NCBI RefSeq assembly: GCF_000344685.1
Contig: NW_006920419.1
Span: forward strand, 824,243-888,242
Direction: 5' to 3'
DNA from: Gloeophyllum trabeum ATCC 11539
Taxonomy: Eukaryota > Basidiomycota > Agaricomycetes > Gloeophyllales > Gloeophyllaceae
DNA: 64,000 nt
Made by a program: the position numbers and the translations under genes. This document shows positions 10,001 through 21,768 of the stretch, in pieces (the first letter of the stretch is position 1; each line of letters starts with the position of its first letter). Under the pieces are notes generated by a model that worked only from the letters and a program-made list of their open reading frames with translations, had not been told where the DNA came from and made no database searches.

Positions 10001-10825
10001 CACAGCCTTTCATCAGGTGCAATATTGGCAATCATCAATGCTCTGGCCATGATCACTAGTACATTACAGAGAGGTTTATTGATCACTGTCCCATCAGTAA
10101 GTCATAATTTGTGCATCCTCCAGGTAGTACACTAATTGTAGCCCTAAATATCCAAGGCTATCTTTATAGCTTTATCAAATGATGTCTTAGTAAGATATCA
10201 CTGCCTTCCTTTTGCTTTCTTTCTTATAAGACTTCTAGGGCATTATACCAACTTCAATATAATTCTTGTGGGCCTGGGGAAGACTTGGGAGCATACCACA
10301 CAATTCCAAAGTGCTGGTGGTACTTCCACAATACAGCTTGCAGGGCCAGCTGATATGAAATCCTAAGTTGAAGTAGATGGGTTTGTGAGCAGGAGTCTCA
10401 ATCCACAGGCTTAGGAAGACCATCCCTGCTTCTAGGGCAGATAATCTGTCTTGAAGCACTATATGACTTCTGTTTTGCTTCAAGCCTAGCTAGCTAATAT
10501 CTTCCACATCACTGTCTTCAAAATGTTGTGGATGCGTTGGTGAGGGAGAAGAGGGGTTATGCATTTACTGCCAGAATCCTGAATCTCCTGTATCGAAAAA
10601 TTACCAGTGCCATATGGGTATCAGGCTTTATCGTTGTTCTGCAAGGGCAGAATAGATGCACAGTGTCCAAGCCAATACAATATCTTGTACTGAGGACATA
10701 TCTCGCGCCACACAGAACCATACACGGGCCGCCACAGCCACATCATACGAAAAGGCTTACAACAAGTGCACCTTATCCCGCTCCAGAGTGTGCAGTGTAC
10801 TCTCACCTCCAGCCCAGAATTCACC
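7088..10825. other. Gene-free repeat-like region
   Basis: I see no ORF with recognisable domains or spliceable exons in 3.7 kb. The stretch 8270-9150 contains several copies of a motif close to TTAGCTCCGG or TTATCTCCG in both orientations. From about 9360 the base composition turns AT-richer. The region is probably decayed transposon sequence plus the promoter of the gene that starts at 10826. Confidence 0.4.
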
Positions 10826-11844
10826 ATGTCCCGCCGAACCGCAATACTCGAAGAGTTCGACGACGAGACCGACCTCCCGCTCCCCTCGCGCCCGCTCCCG
10901 AATACTGGCGCGCGCGGCGCCATCCTCGAGGAGATTGAGTACGACCTGGACGACGAGCGCGAGCCTGTCCCGCCCAAAGCAGGCCCCGCATCGCCCTCGC
11001 AGCAGCAGCAGTTCCGCCCTCCTCCGGGCGAGAAGAACGTCGTCACGGACATCACGCCGTACAAGTCGTGCGTAGCCTGCACCGTCTCTGCGTGTGCTCC
11101 TTAACCCAGATGTGACCGCGCACTGCACTAGGTGGACGTGCGTGTACCCGATATACATCGATGCGAAGCGGGCGTACGGGCGAGGCGAGCGCAGGGTGCC
11201 GAGGGCAAAGGCGGTGTGGTGGCCGCTGAGCAAGGACATCGCGGACGCGAGCACGCGGCTCGGCCTGCAGGCGCTGCACGAGGTGCAGAAGGCGCACCCG
11301 CGCGACTGGGACAACCCCGGGCGCGTACGCATACAGTGGAAGAAGGACGGGCGGCTGCTCAACCCGCGCATCAAAACCAGTGCGTCGTACCGTCTTGTCC
11401 CTCACTCTATCTATGCTTACCCTAGTGTTATTGGAATCCCTCCGGCGGTTGTGATTCGCAGAGAAGCAACTGCTGGAAGCGCTCGCCCTGCACATCCAAC
11501 AAGTTAAACCCGACAACGTCCCACGCGAGCCCTACAACTACTCCCCCCAGCCCGCGCCGGCACCTACGCCCGCCGCGCCCTCCTCCAAGGGCAAGCAGCC
11601 CTTAGCGAAACCGCGCGCCCCGCTCACACCAAAGCGCACCGGGCACGCACAGCTCCCTCTCCCGCCGCAGCCCGAGCCGGAGCTGGCTAGCCGGGTGTCG
11701 CCGTACTCGCCCTCGCTGCCGACGGGCATGCTGCTCGAGACTGTGAAGGCAGGTATGAATGCGCAGGAGCCGGCGCTGCCTGGCGCGCCCCCCGGAGCTG
11801 CGTCGCAGAAGGGGAAGCGGAAGGTAGTGAGGGTTAGAGGTTAG
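10826..11844 (+). CDS. SEC65: Signal recognition particle 19 kDa subunit (SRP19/Sec65)
   Basis: Exons are 10826-11067, 11132-11379 and 11462-11844, giving 290 residues. SRP19 binds helices 6 and 8 of the SRP RNA and lets SRP54 assemble, so it acts in co-translational targeting to the ER. The conserved domain is split over exons 1-3: the SWTCVYPIYIDAKRAYG block, RVPRAKAVWWP and GRVRIQWKKDG are the diagnostic segments (residues about 80-170). It is preceded by an acidic N-terminal extension and followed by a Pro-rich tail ending in a basic patch (KGKRKVVRVRG), as in fungal Sec65. All intron junctions are in phase. The start ATG in the ACCATG context is the natural one; an in-frame upstream ATG at 10766 would add 20 residues. 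It is convergent with the hydrolase gene. Confidence 0.93.
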
Positions 11845-12059
11845 AGTGTATGTAAGTGTTGGTTGTAGCAATTGATCGATTCCTCTGTCCACTACTTTGT
11901 GAAGAGGGAGTCGTCCTTCTCATGCGCGAAGGTCAGTCTGCATCTGCAGACTGACAAGTGGACACGGTGTACATCAGTCGAGGGAAACCTACAATCGTGA
12001 CATTAACAGGTTCAGGGTGCCTCAGGTGTACAACGTTATCATTCCTAGTACTGCCTTCA

Positions 12060-13448
12060 TCAGAGCCTGCTGCCTGATACCGGCATCTTATGACTAAAGT
12101 CCGGATCAGCCAAAACATTCAAAATGGCCTCTGCAACACCCTTTGGCGCCATCTGCGGCGCCTGCGCATTAACCCCGTCAATATCACTCACACCATTTCA
12201 CGAGAATAACATACCAAATGCCCCGCTCCCTGCACTTCCTGCCAGCTCTTGTACCGGCCGGCCGTAGCTGTGACCACTGTATCTTCTTTGAGCTCTTTCG
12301 GGCTGTGGGTGGGTGATCAACACGGTCAACATTATGGAGAATTTTTTAGAAGTACGGAGAGACGGACAGGGTATCGTGTACGGCGCCGTTGATGAAATGG
12401 ACGGGCAGGTCGGCGCAGGCGTCTTTGATGTACCTCCATGCCAGCTTGTTGCTCTGATAATCCCTATAACAAGCCTGCATGAAGCAGTGAAGCATGAGTA
12501 GGTGAAACAGTCCAGTACATGATGCATGAAGGGTGCCTACCAGCTCCTGCCACTTGGTGCACTTGAGCGTCACGCCCTGCTTGTCAGGGTACAGCGCAGT
12601 CGGGAGGTCCCTCAGCGCATGCTCCTGCCAACGCGGACACATCACATACACCATCACAATCACTTTCATCGTAGACACAGGCGTACCACGTACGACGCCA
12701 TCGCGTCCCTATCGTACCGATACCGCGGCAGCAGCGCCAGGTACGCCTCCTCCCTGCTCGCCCACACGTCCCGCCGCTTCGCCGTACTGCCCTCGAGGAA
12801 CTCGGCGACGCTGCCCCCCGTGAAGGATGGCCCGAGGATCATGGGCTCGACGAGGACGAGGGATACGAAGCGCGGGGGCGGATAGAACGTGCGGGTGAGC
12901 AGCCTAGGGTACGTGATGATCTGTTAACGCTGTATTAGAATTCATGTGGAGGGAGGGGGCGTACCAGGAGACGGCGCCCATGGAGTGCCCGATCGCGACG
13001 AGGCGGCGCGAGGAGAAGTCCACCGGGACGCCCTTGCCCAGACCATTGAGGATGCGGTGGAGGACCTTCGCGTACTGGCTCTCCCATGAGACTACACTCA
13101 GAGCACTCAGTCTATCCTGCCATCCCGAATACGCAGGCAGGACCGGCGCTCACAAATCGGCTCGTAGCCCCACTGCAGCAGCTCCTCGTTCAGGACGGCC
13201 GCGTCGCCGTGGTTCGGGCAGTCAACGGACCACGCCTCGCGGATCTTTGCCTTGCCGTTCACGCTCAACAGGTGCTTGAGCACGGGCTCCCAACATTCTT
13301 TGTGTGCGCCGGTCGCGTGCGCGAAGACCAGAGTCAGCGCGTCGGGATCAGGGGAGAATGAGGGATGGAGGTAACGTTTGGCGGTGACGAGGAGCGGGTA
13401 GGATGGCCGAGCATCGAAGACGAAAGAGTCGATTTGTAGGTCCCCCAT
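12060..13448 (-). CDS. Alpha/beta hydrolase with peroxisomal-type C-terminus
   Basis: Seven exons: 13448-13154, 13091-12973, 12920-12687, 12624-12541, 12474-12368, 12302-12215 and 12161-12060, giving 342 residues. The oxyanion-side motif is FAHATGAH, the nucleophile elbow is GHSMG, the strand after it is LVLVEPM, and the catalytic His lies in GAGHL near the end, so the triad elements of an alpha/beta hydrolase are present. The protein ends in -SRL, a functional PTS1-type peroxisomal signal. The fold, the length and the tag recall the peroxisomal lipase Lpx1/AKT2-type hydrolases, but the substrate cannot be inferred. To stay in frame exon 2 must end at a weak GTCTCC donor; the stronger GTACGC donor 8 bases further would shift the frame. 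Confidence 0.8.
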
Positions 13449-13823
13449 GTTGTAGTCGCTGCTGCCGTTCACCCGACCCCGCAAGACTATAACTCGGACT
13501 AGACGCCGCAAGTCAGGACCTCGTTATCACATGCTCCCGTCTCCAGTGAATACCCGGATATCAGAAAGACAAGAGTCGTAATTACCACAGTTCGAAGAAG
13601 AGGAATGCTAGACATTGTATAAAGAAAGCCCCGCGTATCAAGGGAAGACTCTGCGATACAGACGCGTAATTAGAACGACTCACATAAGACGTGACACCAA
13701 TAATCGCGTGCGGTCACACCGCGTCTTGTCTCCTTCCCCCGCGCACCGCTACGGTCCCGTCTTTACGGCATTAACATATCCTTCATTGTATTTGCTCAAA
13801 ATAACGAGAACACCCCGACTCTA
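13449..13823. promoter_or_regulatory. Divergent promoter region between hydrolase and CTF8
   Basis: The two start codons face away from each other across 375 bp with no ORF of interest between them, so both promoters must lie here. I recognise no specific operator. Confidence 0.5.
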
Positions 13824-14302
13824 ATGATAATCCCAATCAACCTTCCTGGCCCTTCAAACGGCCCCCGGCTCCCCCCAAGCCTCGCGAAGCTCGGAAACTC
13901 CGAAGTGGTCATCATCGAGCTACAGGGATCACTCGAAGTCGAAGGGGATAGGTCCGGGCAGGCAGTCGGGAAGCTCAAATTCGAAGGGGTATGCATACTG
14001 AATCTCCCTTCCACCCGCCAAAGCCTGATCCTCCGCAGGACAAGCCGACGCTCCTGATCGGCCACCACCTCCTCGAGGGCAAGCTCGTCACGCTCCAGAA
14101 GCCGCTCGCAGTCCTTCACCGCGCACAGCCAAATGAGGATGACGGCACGAGCTATGATATGATTGGCTTGGTACGCCGGAAGATCGTGTTCGCGAAGCGG
14201 CCTATGCCAGTTATCAACGCGGCGGCAGTGAAGCAGGGAATGGAGGCCGGCGGGGCGAAGGATGATACGGAGGGGAAGCGGAAGAAGTTGAAATTGGGAT
14301 AA
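13824..14302 (+). CDS. CTF8: Chromosome transmission fidelity protein 8 (Ctf8)
   Basis: Exons 13824-13988 and 14039-14302 are joined across a 50-bp intron, giving 142 residues. Ctf8 with Dcc1 binds Ctf18 in the alternative RFC clamp loader that loads PCNA and supports sister chromatid cohesion. The family signature is complete: VVIIELQGSLEVEG at residues about 30-43, then GKLKFEG, TLLIGHHLLEGKLVTLQKPL and the C-terminal RRKIVFAKRPMPVI. The length matches the family (human CTF8 is about 120 residues), with a short basic tail GKRKKLKLG that could act in nuclear import. The start ATG gives MIIPI at the very N-terminus, as in fungal homologues. It is convergent with the JTB-like gene 156 bp away. 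Confidence 0.93.
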
Positions 14303-14458
14303 TGCGAGAGTCGACTATCGAGCTGTACGTCCGCCCGTGGAGAAAGAGCGTTCGGACCTTCCTGTACGAGATTCGGTTGTCAGCCCCGCGGGCATCACCT
14401 CACAGAGCACCAACGACGAAAAATCATTCCGCACATACCGATCCTACGGCACACCTCC

Positions 14459-14951
14459 TCATCCCCCTCTAACCAGCCCAATCCGCGCCGCGATCCTCCT
14501 TGCGAGCATCGCCTCCATCCGCCTCGTCCGCACCACCACCAAACCCAGCGCGACCAGCGCAAACGCCAGATTACACGCCACGAACTCGTAGAAGTCCGCG
14601 CGCTCCTGCTCGGGTATGCGCCCGCACGACTGCCACGCGGGCGTCTCGCCCTGCGAGGCCTGGCAGTGCATGAGCCGCCGGTTGCCGAACGGCTGGCAGA
14701 AGGGCTCGTGCAGCTGGGATGAGGGGAGGGGTCAGTGGGAGGAAGAGAAGGGGAAGGTAGGTAGGACGTACGGCATCGTCAGGACAGGGCTCGCACCGCC
14801 CGAATGGTCTGCATACGACGTTGCTGTTGCTCGTCTCGTTCGTCGCGTACCCAGCCGGCTTTGGGACTACCGCGTGCACCTTGTGGTGCGAACCTGCCTG
14901 AGCAGAGACCGCACGGGCAAGCAGGCATAATAAGAGGAATCTGGAAAGCAT
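14459..14951 (-). CDS. JTB-like single-pass membrane protein
   Basis: Exons 14951-14772 and 14713-14459 give 144 residues. A signal peptide (MLSRFLLLCLLARAVSAQA) precedes a lumenal, cysteine-rich segment with CRPFGRCEPCPDD, FCQPFGNRRLMHC and WQSCGRIPEQE. A transmembrane helix (about residues 108-128) and a short basic cytosolic tail follow. The spacing of cysteines, the ER..F.EF sequence before the helix and the tail of the form RTRRMEAMLARRI closely resemble animal JTB (jumping translocation breakpoint) proteins. The molecular role of that family is poorly defined (mitosis and mitochondrial functions were proposed in animals). The splice is in phase. Confidence 0.75.
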
Positions 14952-15348
14952 AGTTTCAGCGAAACACGCAGCTCGCCGAGGATTACACTACCCACCTCAA
15001 GATACTTCTACGAAAGCATGTTGGAAGCATAGGCGGCGCCGTATGCGGCGTCCACGTACCTCTGTCGGCGGACCCAGGTGTAGCTTGAGGTTGACGGTTG
15101 CCAGTGTACGCGCCTGAGTGACGTCCATGTTGCGTTCGCGAGCTTGAAACTGAGATTCCCACGCATTCAACATCCCATACATGCGGCTCTGCCAGAAATA
15201 CATTCCATTTCGCAGTGAGTCTACAGCATAGTATCCTACTTATACACCCGGTATAATTTACACAATACCCTACAAGTAAAAGACAGAAAGCAATAATACA
15301 ACGAGCGTACAGCTACAAGTAGCTTGGTGGTAATCGATACAGTCAAGA
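14952..15348. other. Intergenic region, no gene seen
   Basis: It lies between the start of the JTB-like gene and the end of the chitinase gene, both on the minus strand. It should hold the JTB promoter and the chitinase 3' UTR. Confidence 0.4.
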
Positions 15349-16961
15349 TCAGCAGTCGTCGAAGGAGTCAGATGAGTCGACGCCCGCGCCCTGCGAGATG
15401 GCGTCGAGGAGGACGTCATTGAGGTCCCCGCCGGTCTCCCACATGGCAAACCCAGCGAGTCCTTGGGTGTTGATGAACTGGCCCTTGGCAGCTGCAAAAA
15501 GGTGGGTTGGTAAGCACGAAGTCTCGAGAGACACGAGCACCAAAGTGCATACCGAAGGACTGGGCGTTGTCGTACGAGATCATCACCTGCGTGTTCGGGT
15601 TGTACACGTATGGCTGAAGAACAGAGTCTCAATCAAAAATCTTATGCTTCTATGGAAGGTACTCACCGTCTGACTGCACTCGTCGTACCGCGACATCATC
15701 CCCTCCGCGACGCTTCCGTTTGCGGTCAAGAACCCACCATCGACCATTCCCCAGAAATCAAAGATCCCGCTCTTCGTCACGGGGTTCCCACACGCGTCCG
15801 TCGCGCTCGCATTGAACGTCGCGTCTCCGCTCCACTTATCCCCGTCCGGCTGCTCCGCCTTGTTAAACGCGGGATACGCCGCCAGGCTGCTCCCATTCGA
15901 CGCCGCACTCGTGCTCACAGAGAAGCTGTGCCCGTAGCTCGCAACGCCCAGGATAATCTGATCTGCGGGCATCTTCGCCGCCGTCCACGCCTTCACCGCG
16001 GACGTCGCCGAGCCCTGCTGGTCCGCGGGCGGTGCGCAGCTGTCGTCGAGCGGCGCGTTGGGGCCGACGCCCGTGCTCCACGAGCCCCAGATGTCGTAGT
16101 TCATGATCTCGATGTAGTCGAGCACCGACGCGAACGCGGAGACGTCGCTCATGGGCGTGCCGCCCGAGCCGACGAAGGGCGTGATGGAGACCGCGGCGGA
16201 TAGTGTAAGGTTCTTGCCCGCGGGCTGGGAGCGGAGTTCTTGCAGCATCGACAGGAAGTTCGCGCTGTCGTTATCGCTGATGGTATTACACCCGAGACCT
16301 TGCTTTCCGGGGTATTCCCAGCTGGAAGATATGTCAGCTACCTTGTACTCCTGGACAGTAGCATTATACTGACTCGAAATCGACGCCATCCAGATCGTAT
16401 TGACTGACGAGCTTCGTCACGGCATTGATGAATGCAGTGCGGTTGTCCGCGGTCGCGAGCGAACTCGAGAAGTACTGGGATCCGCTCCAGCCACCGATGG
16501 TCAGGACAGCTTTCACATTCTGCGAAACACGTCAGCAGGGAGCACAACAGGACTATGGTCAGCCGCCGTACGTTCTGGTGCGCCAAGCTGACAAATTGAG
16601 GCAGTACATTCGTGTCGTCCGAGGTGAGGGAAATTGTCGACGAGTCCGGCGTCGTCTCACTTCAATGCAGGCACGTCAGCCTTCGGGTGAGCAGCCTTTC
16701 CATAGTCGACAGAACTCACGCAAACGCATAGTACACAGTACTGTACTTGGACCAGCTGATGTTCGAGGGAGCGAAATATTGGTAGTTCCAGCCGGCATAC
16801 CAGCTTGCGGCAATCACATCGCCAGAGTTGCTGGTCGTATTGCCACTGCCAGTACTGCCAGACGGGGTGACCGTCGTAGCCTGGCGCTTCAGCGTGCACA
16901 TCGGTGCCGCCCAAGCAAGGGGCACAGCCGCGAGCAACGACAAGGGTAGCGTGAACAACAT
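15349..16961 (-). CDS. Secreted GH18 chitinase
   Basis: Six exons: 16961-16720, 16659-16572, 16519-16374, 16321-15667, 15613-15553 and 15491-15349, giving 444 residues. The enzyme cleaves beta-1,4 bonds in chitin with retention. A signal peptide (LPLSLLAAVPLAWAAP) is followed by a Ser/Thr/Gly-rich linker and a single GH18 barrel. The first barrel strand is VKAVLTIGGWSGS, and the DxxDxDxE catalytic box is DGVDFDWEYPG, with the proton donor Glu intact; an intron splits this box between the last Asp and Trp. Further barrel motifs are IMNYDIWG, GVASYGHSF and GFAMWETGGD near the end. No chitin-binding module is present. It probably acts in cell-wall remodelling or nutrition. The family assignment is firm, the physiological role inferred. 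Confidence 0.93.
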
Positions 16962-17830
16962 TTCAGAATATTAAGGAGCAGACCAGTGCTTGGCGGGGTG
17001 GGGAGAAGAGTGTGATAGACAAAGGAGGGCGATGGCGAGGAGAGCCGCCTGCTGAAATACGAGATCCCGAGTGCGCGCGGAAACCGTCCGGTTGCAGTGC
17101 CCCCGATGCAGGCCGCATCTTAAAAGCAGCTGCTCGCTCACGGATCAATGCTTTCGGCGTGCCAGCCGCCACAAGGCGAGCGAAAATGAGCTGCGCCGAG
17201 AATAATGAGAGGGCATTGTCCCAAAAATAAACAGAAAATACACGTTGTGCGATCGTGATCAGCCAGAGGTAAATAAGGTTTACCCATTATGTAGGCACAT
17301 TCGGAAGGCGCTGCAGCCATGCAAACACTGGTTAGAGACACGAGGGAGTAGAGCTGTGATATGCGTACATTCCAATCTTCGAGACAACTGCTCGAACGGC
17401 TCCTTGTCATAGAGCCCTAACCCGAAGAAACCCTAAATTTGCGCCAGGCCTGGGACGCATCCGCCGCATCATGTTATTGATATCCCTGAGTCGCGTTCGC
17501 ACCGACTGAAACAAGCCCCTCAGCGTGGTTGAGATGATATTCATAGCAGCAGACTCGGATGCTGCCAGGAGTAGGGATGGGGAGCGAACATTAACCAGAG
17601 CACTCTGCTCATCGTCTCTGAGTCTCAGACTCAGCTGCAGATGCATCACGAAGGACCCGTTGTTCCGACAACGAACAAACGCGGACGTTCCTGAGAGCAC
17701 AGAAACGTTTGCAGCAGAACAGTGTAACATACTTAGAATGAAGACAAAGGCCTGCAATGTTTATTATTATTATTATTGACTTACAGCGACGGACGTTGCC
17801 GGCGGCGTCTTTCCCTGCACAACATTCGCA
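16962..17830. promoter_or_regulatory. Divergent intergenic region, chitinase and SWC5 promoters
   Basis: 869 bp separate the two divergent start codons. It contains a short TTA/ATT microsatellite (about 17760-17777) close to the SWC5 start. A minus-strand ORF at 17407-17757 has no recognisable features and was not accepted as a gene. Confidence 0.45.
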
Positions 17831-18723
17831 ATGCAGCCTCAGACTCCCGTTCATCACGACTCGGACTCCGAAGATGATTTAGACTACGTTCCAGACGACG
17901 ACGGTGCCTCCTCAGACGACGAGGGAAACGACCGGGGTGCACAGCCTGAGGCCGCACCGCAGGCGTCAGTAACGGAGGAAGAGAAAGAGGCACAGAAACG
18001 GTGCGGCTCGTTCCTTTACGAACACCCCGGTTTCATCTCAGAGTGAAACAGAGCTCGCGATGCTTTATGGGCCAGCTTCCAGGCGTCCGTATCGTCCACG
18101 TCTACACCCAGCACGAGCCGGCCGAAGCTGGTGAAGATCGAAAAGCGGTACAAGTTCGCGGGAGAAGACGTCGTGTTTGTGAATCCTCTATCACATGCCT
18201 CACACCGGTCTGCTAACATACCATGACTTTGATGTAACACAGAGAAGTCAAAGAAGTATCTGAGGACTCAGAGGACGCGAAGAGATGGCCTCGATGGCAG
18301 CCCCCAGACTCCGAATCGCCTGCCACCCCTGCCTCCATTCCGGCCGTATCCTCAATCCAACCGCACAGCGCCCCACCAGAGGTAATAGCCCCAGAAGCTC
18401 AGCCGGTCCCCTCCTCCTCCACCCCTGCGCCCACACCCACACCCGCCACAAAACCACCCGCAAAGAAGCCCGGCCCGCGCAAGCCGAAGGTGACCCTCGC
18501 CCCCCTCCCATCCTCACAAAAGCCCAAGAAGCTTAGCACGCTCGAGAAGTCTGCGATGGACTGGCAGGCGAAGGCCGCGCAGGACCAGGCGCTCAAGGAC
18601 GAGCTCGAGGCCAACCGGCGCGGCGGCGGGTACCTCGAGAAGGTGGAGTTCTTGCAGCGGGTGGACGAGCGGAGGGACGCGGCTCTCGAAGCTAATCGCT
18701 CCAGCAAGCGGAGGAAACTGTGA
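17831..18723 (+). CDS. SWC5: SWR1-complex protein 5 (BCNT/Swc5)
   Basis: Exons 17831-18000, 18052-18174 and 18243-18723 give 257 residues. Swc5 is a subunit of the SWR1 remodeller that exchanges H2A for H2A.Z; it activates the ATPase through contacts with H2A-H2B. The N-terminus is the expected acidic stretch (DSDSEDDLDYVPDDD) used for histone binding. A segment RARDALWASFQ and KRYKFAGEDVV in exon 2 are typical of the family. The C-terminal BCNT domain is complete: STLEKSAMDW, a helix, and RRGGGYLEKVEFLQRVDER. A Pro/Ala/Ser-rich linker connects both. The last donor is a GTTTGT site chosen because only it keeps the frame; a GTGAAT four bases on leads to a stop. Confidence 0.9.
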
Positions 18724-19136
18724 GCAGTCTCCAAGTTGCATTCGCGTGATTTGTCGTGTGTCGTGTTCTGTACTTAATGTACCTGGTCTCATTAATCTGT
18801 CAGTGTTGTATCCCATTGTATTATATTGAATGTATTTATGGTGCGCAGACGTGTCTGCGGCTTCGCCCTAATTTGTGAACCGCTCACTGTAATTCTGTAT
18901 CCCAGTGCCCAGGCATGTCTCTACGAAAGAGAATCAGGCCCCTGTGGATTCGCATGCGAACAGCACCATTTACCGCGTTACAGGTGAGCACGAAGAATGA
19001 GAGCACAATTCATTTATTGGGTTAGCTTCACAGCATATGGTATGATACATCGGGAATATTGATAGCAGGATACAGACTAAAAATACAGGCGACTGCGGAA
19101 ACACGGAGGGAGGCCGCGGGACATCATGCATCAAGT

Positions 19137-21485
19137 TCAAGCTGACTTGCAAACACTCTTGTGGGTCGACCAATGCGACTTTTGACAACCAGCATCGCAA
19201 TACCTATAATCCGAGCCATCTTCATCAACCAAATGTGAATACTAGAAATGTCCATCCCACCCACCTTGCCTTATTACACCCCCCACACTTGCGCAGCACA
19301 GCGCTTGGGTTCCCGCACCACGAACACCGGTATAGGCTCACACTATTCACGTTCACCTTCGGGTGCGAGCACTTGTGCGGGTGGTCGCGCTCGCCGTTGT
19401 CAAGGTGCAAGTCGTCCAGCCACGCCGCAAGGTCGTCCTCCTGCTCCTCCTTCGACTTGTTGAGGAGTTCTTCGACGTCCTCGTGCGCCGCAACCTGCTC
19501 GTCGAAGCGGCGGACCACGTCGCCCCATTCTTGCACCGCGGACGGGTAGAGCGAGATGAGCGCGCGCCGGGTCAGGCGCAGCTCAGTGTTGGGTATTGGG
19601 TGGCCGCAGAATGCGCTGCACTCCTCGGCGACCTGCAATTTCTTCAATGCGTCCTGCACCATTGAATCAACGGAGGATTTAGTCATGCGAACTGTATCAG
19701 TGGAAAATGACGTACGTCCAACTCTTTCATCTCAGGAGACATATCGGGACCCTTGATGGTCAAGGTCAAAATAATGTACCAGTTCAGCATGTTCTTCATA
19801 TGCCGCGAATCCGGCGGGGCGTTCTCGATGAACGTCTTTGCGTCTTCCAGGGCACTCGTCAAGAAAGCCACGCCCTCTTCCCACTTGCGTTCGCCGTGGT
19901 ATCCATCAGGACTAGTCAGGATCCTGATTGCCAGCGTACCAGCATGGTCCACGGCACGATGGAGCAAGCCGAACCGTACGAACGGCGTGATCTGCCTCGC
20001 CTTCAAACCCTTCTTCGCATAGCGCAAGCCCAGCTCCATATCCGCCGTCATCGTGATCGCGTAGTAAAAGTACGCAACCTCGGGGTTGCGTTTGATCGCC
20101 TGCTTGCTGAGCTCGACGGCTTGCGGTATGCGGCCCTTCATGATCATGTACTTTAGCTCGACAATGTCTGCTTGATCCAGATCGCCCTTGGACCGAAGCG
20201 CCTGCGCGCAGTGCGGGAGCGCGTCCGACCACATCGTGTACGGCAACCCGAGGTCGATGTTCACGCGCTTCCCCGTCTCCTCGTCGCTCTGGAACATCCC
20301 CTCCGTCATCGAGAACTCCGTCGTCGTGATCAGGCGCGCCACGACCCTGCCCAGCTTGTAGAAGTCGCGGTCCTGCGCGTTCTGCATCATCGCTTTGGTG
20401 TGCTCGTTCATGCACTGCAGCGTGAGGTAGACGTCACACCGCGTCGGCCCGTACGCCATCAGGACGTCGTTGAGGTGCGGAGGGAAGCCACGGCGCAGCG
20501 CCGCCAGCATCTTCTGGGGGTCGCTGTGCCTCTGGTCTGGCTCGGCGATGTCGTTGTGGTAGCGGATAACCCCGCACAGGCCTTCGCAACGGATGTTAAT
20601 GTCCTTGACTCGTAGCACCGCGACGAGGAAAGTGAGCGCCGGTTGGAAAGCCTTGTAGTCTTTCCAACTGTGCATTGTTGCGCCGGATAGAAGACCAGCC
20701 GCGTGCGAGATGAGATAGTAGGAAGCCCTGGGGTTCCGTAGCTCGCCTACCGTAGTTCGGAGCACCTGCGGGATATCTATCGTCTTGAGGATCTTGGGAT
20801 CGGGCTTTTGCTCTACAGCGACTACTGCAGCGATCGAATGGCACATAACTACCAGACATAGCTCTGCAACTTTAGCATCGTCTGGGTTTTCGTGGATCAC
20901 CTCCAGGAGAGCGGGCGTCTTCTTTGCGATTTCGATGCGAGACTCCACGCCGCCATGGTGCGTGACCGTAGACAGAGCTCTCAATGCTAAGTGCCGGCAT
21001 GCGGGCACGTACAATAAGGGAATGAGCTTGGTCAAGAATCCTAGATGATAGATAGGTTATTGCATCGTCCAGGTACTCATGGAACGTACCTGCCCGGAAG
21101 AGTTTGTCTCGCAGAATAGAGTCTGCGCACATTTTGGCCCAAATCCCGATGATCCCCCCTAATACTCTCTCGTTTCCCTGGTTATTCTTGTAGGCTTCGT
21201 CTAGCCGGCGATATACTTCATCGAAATTTGCGTGAACTTTTTTCAGCCCATTTCTCGTGGTAAGATCTTTGCACGAATGAGTACGACGATGTAGAGACAA
21301 CCTCACAGGACAGAGAACTAACCTGGGAGTTGAAAATGTTCACAGAGGATGTGGACGGTCGTATCCCACCCCTCCGACTGATCAATGTCATCTACAAACG
21401 CTTCTCGTGCATATGTCTGTGCCGGCGATTTGGTCCGTGTCGTCTTGGTCTTCGCCTTCGACTTGCTCTTACCTGGCCCAGGCAT
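19137..21485 (-). CDS. MYND-type zinc finger protein with helical repeat region
   Basis: Five exons: 21485-21323, 21266-21090, 21040-19716, 19653-19265 and 19203-19137, giving 706 residues. After a basic N-terminus (KSKSKAKTKTTRTK) comes a long all-helical region resembling ARM or TPR repeats (for example HLALRALSTVTHHGGVESR). The C-terminus is a MYND finger, CSWCGNPSAVLRKCGGC continuing across the last intron to YCDAGCQKSHWSTHKSVC, with all zinc ligands in place. MYND fingers usually bind short Pro-rich partners. Fungal proteins of this build are common but largely unstudied, so only a protein-interaction role is inferred. The 4th intron (62 bp) is needed to keep the frame and the 5th to complete the finger. 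Confidence 0.85.
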
Positions 21486-21768
21486 GCTCGTCCCACGAAA
21501 CTTGGGCCACACAGAGCTGCAAGGAGGCGGATAGAGTGAAGGAAAGATACGCGACGCAACAAAGGCGCATTTAGAATAGCAGTCCCAAAATAACTCGTGA
21601 GTGTCTGTCACGTGACATCGATCGCGTCGCGTCTCATTAAGCCCAATCGGGATATCCAACTACAGACGCGAAAAAAGCAGTAAGCCGCGCCTATACTTTA
21701 GTATACAGTTCTACAGGACGCTTGAAGCCTGCGTCGAACATTGTAATCTCAGCCAAATTTGCCATATT

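Noticed and set aside
17407..17757. 116-codon minus-strand ORF between chitinase and SWC5
   Set aside because: Lies in the shared promoter region, has no recognisable features and an improbable composition.
19707..20615. Plus-strand ORFs opposite the MYND-finger gene
   Set aside because: They are antisense shadows of a long exon with strong codon bias; no motifs of their own.
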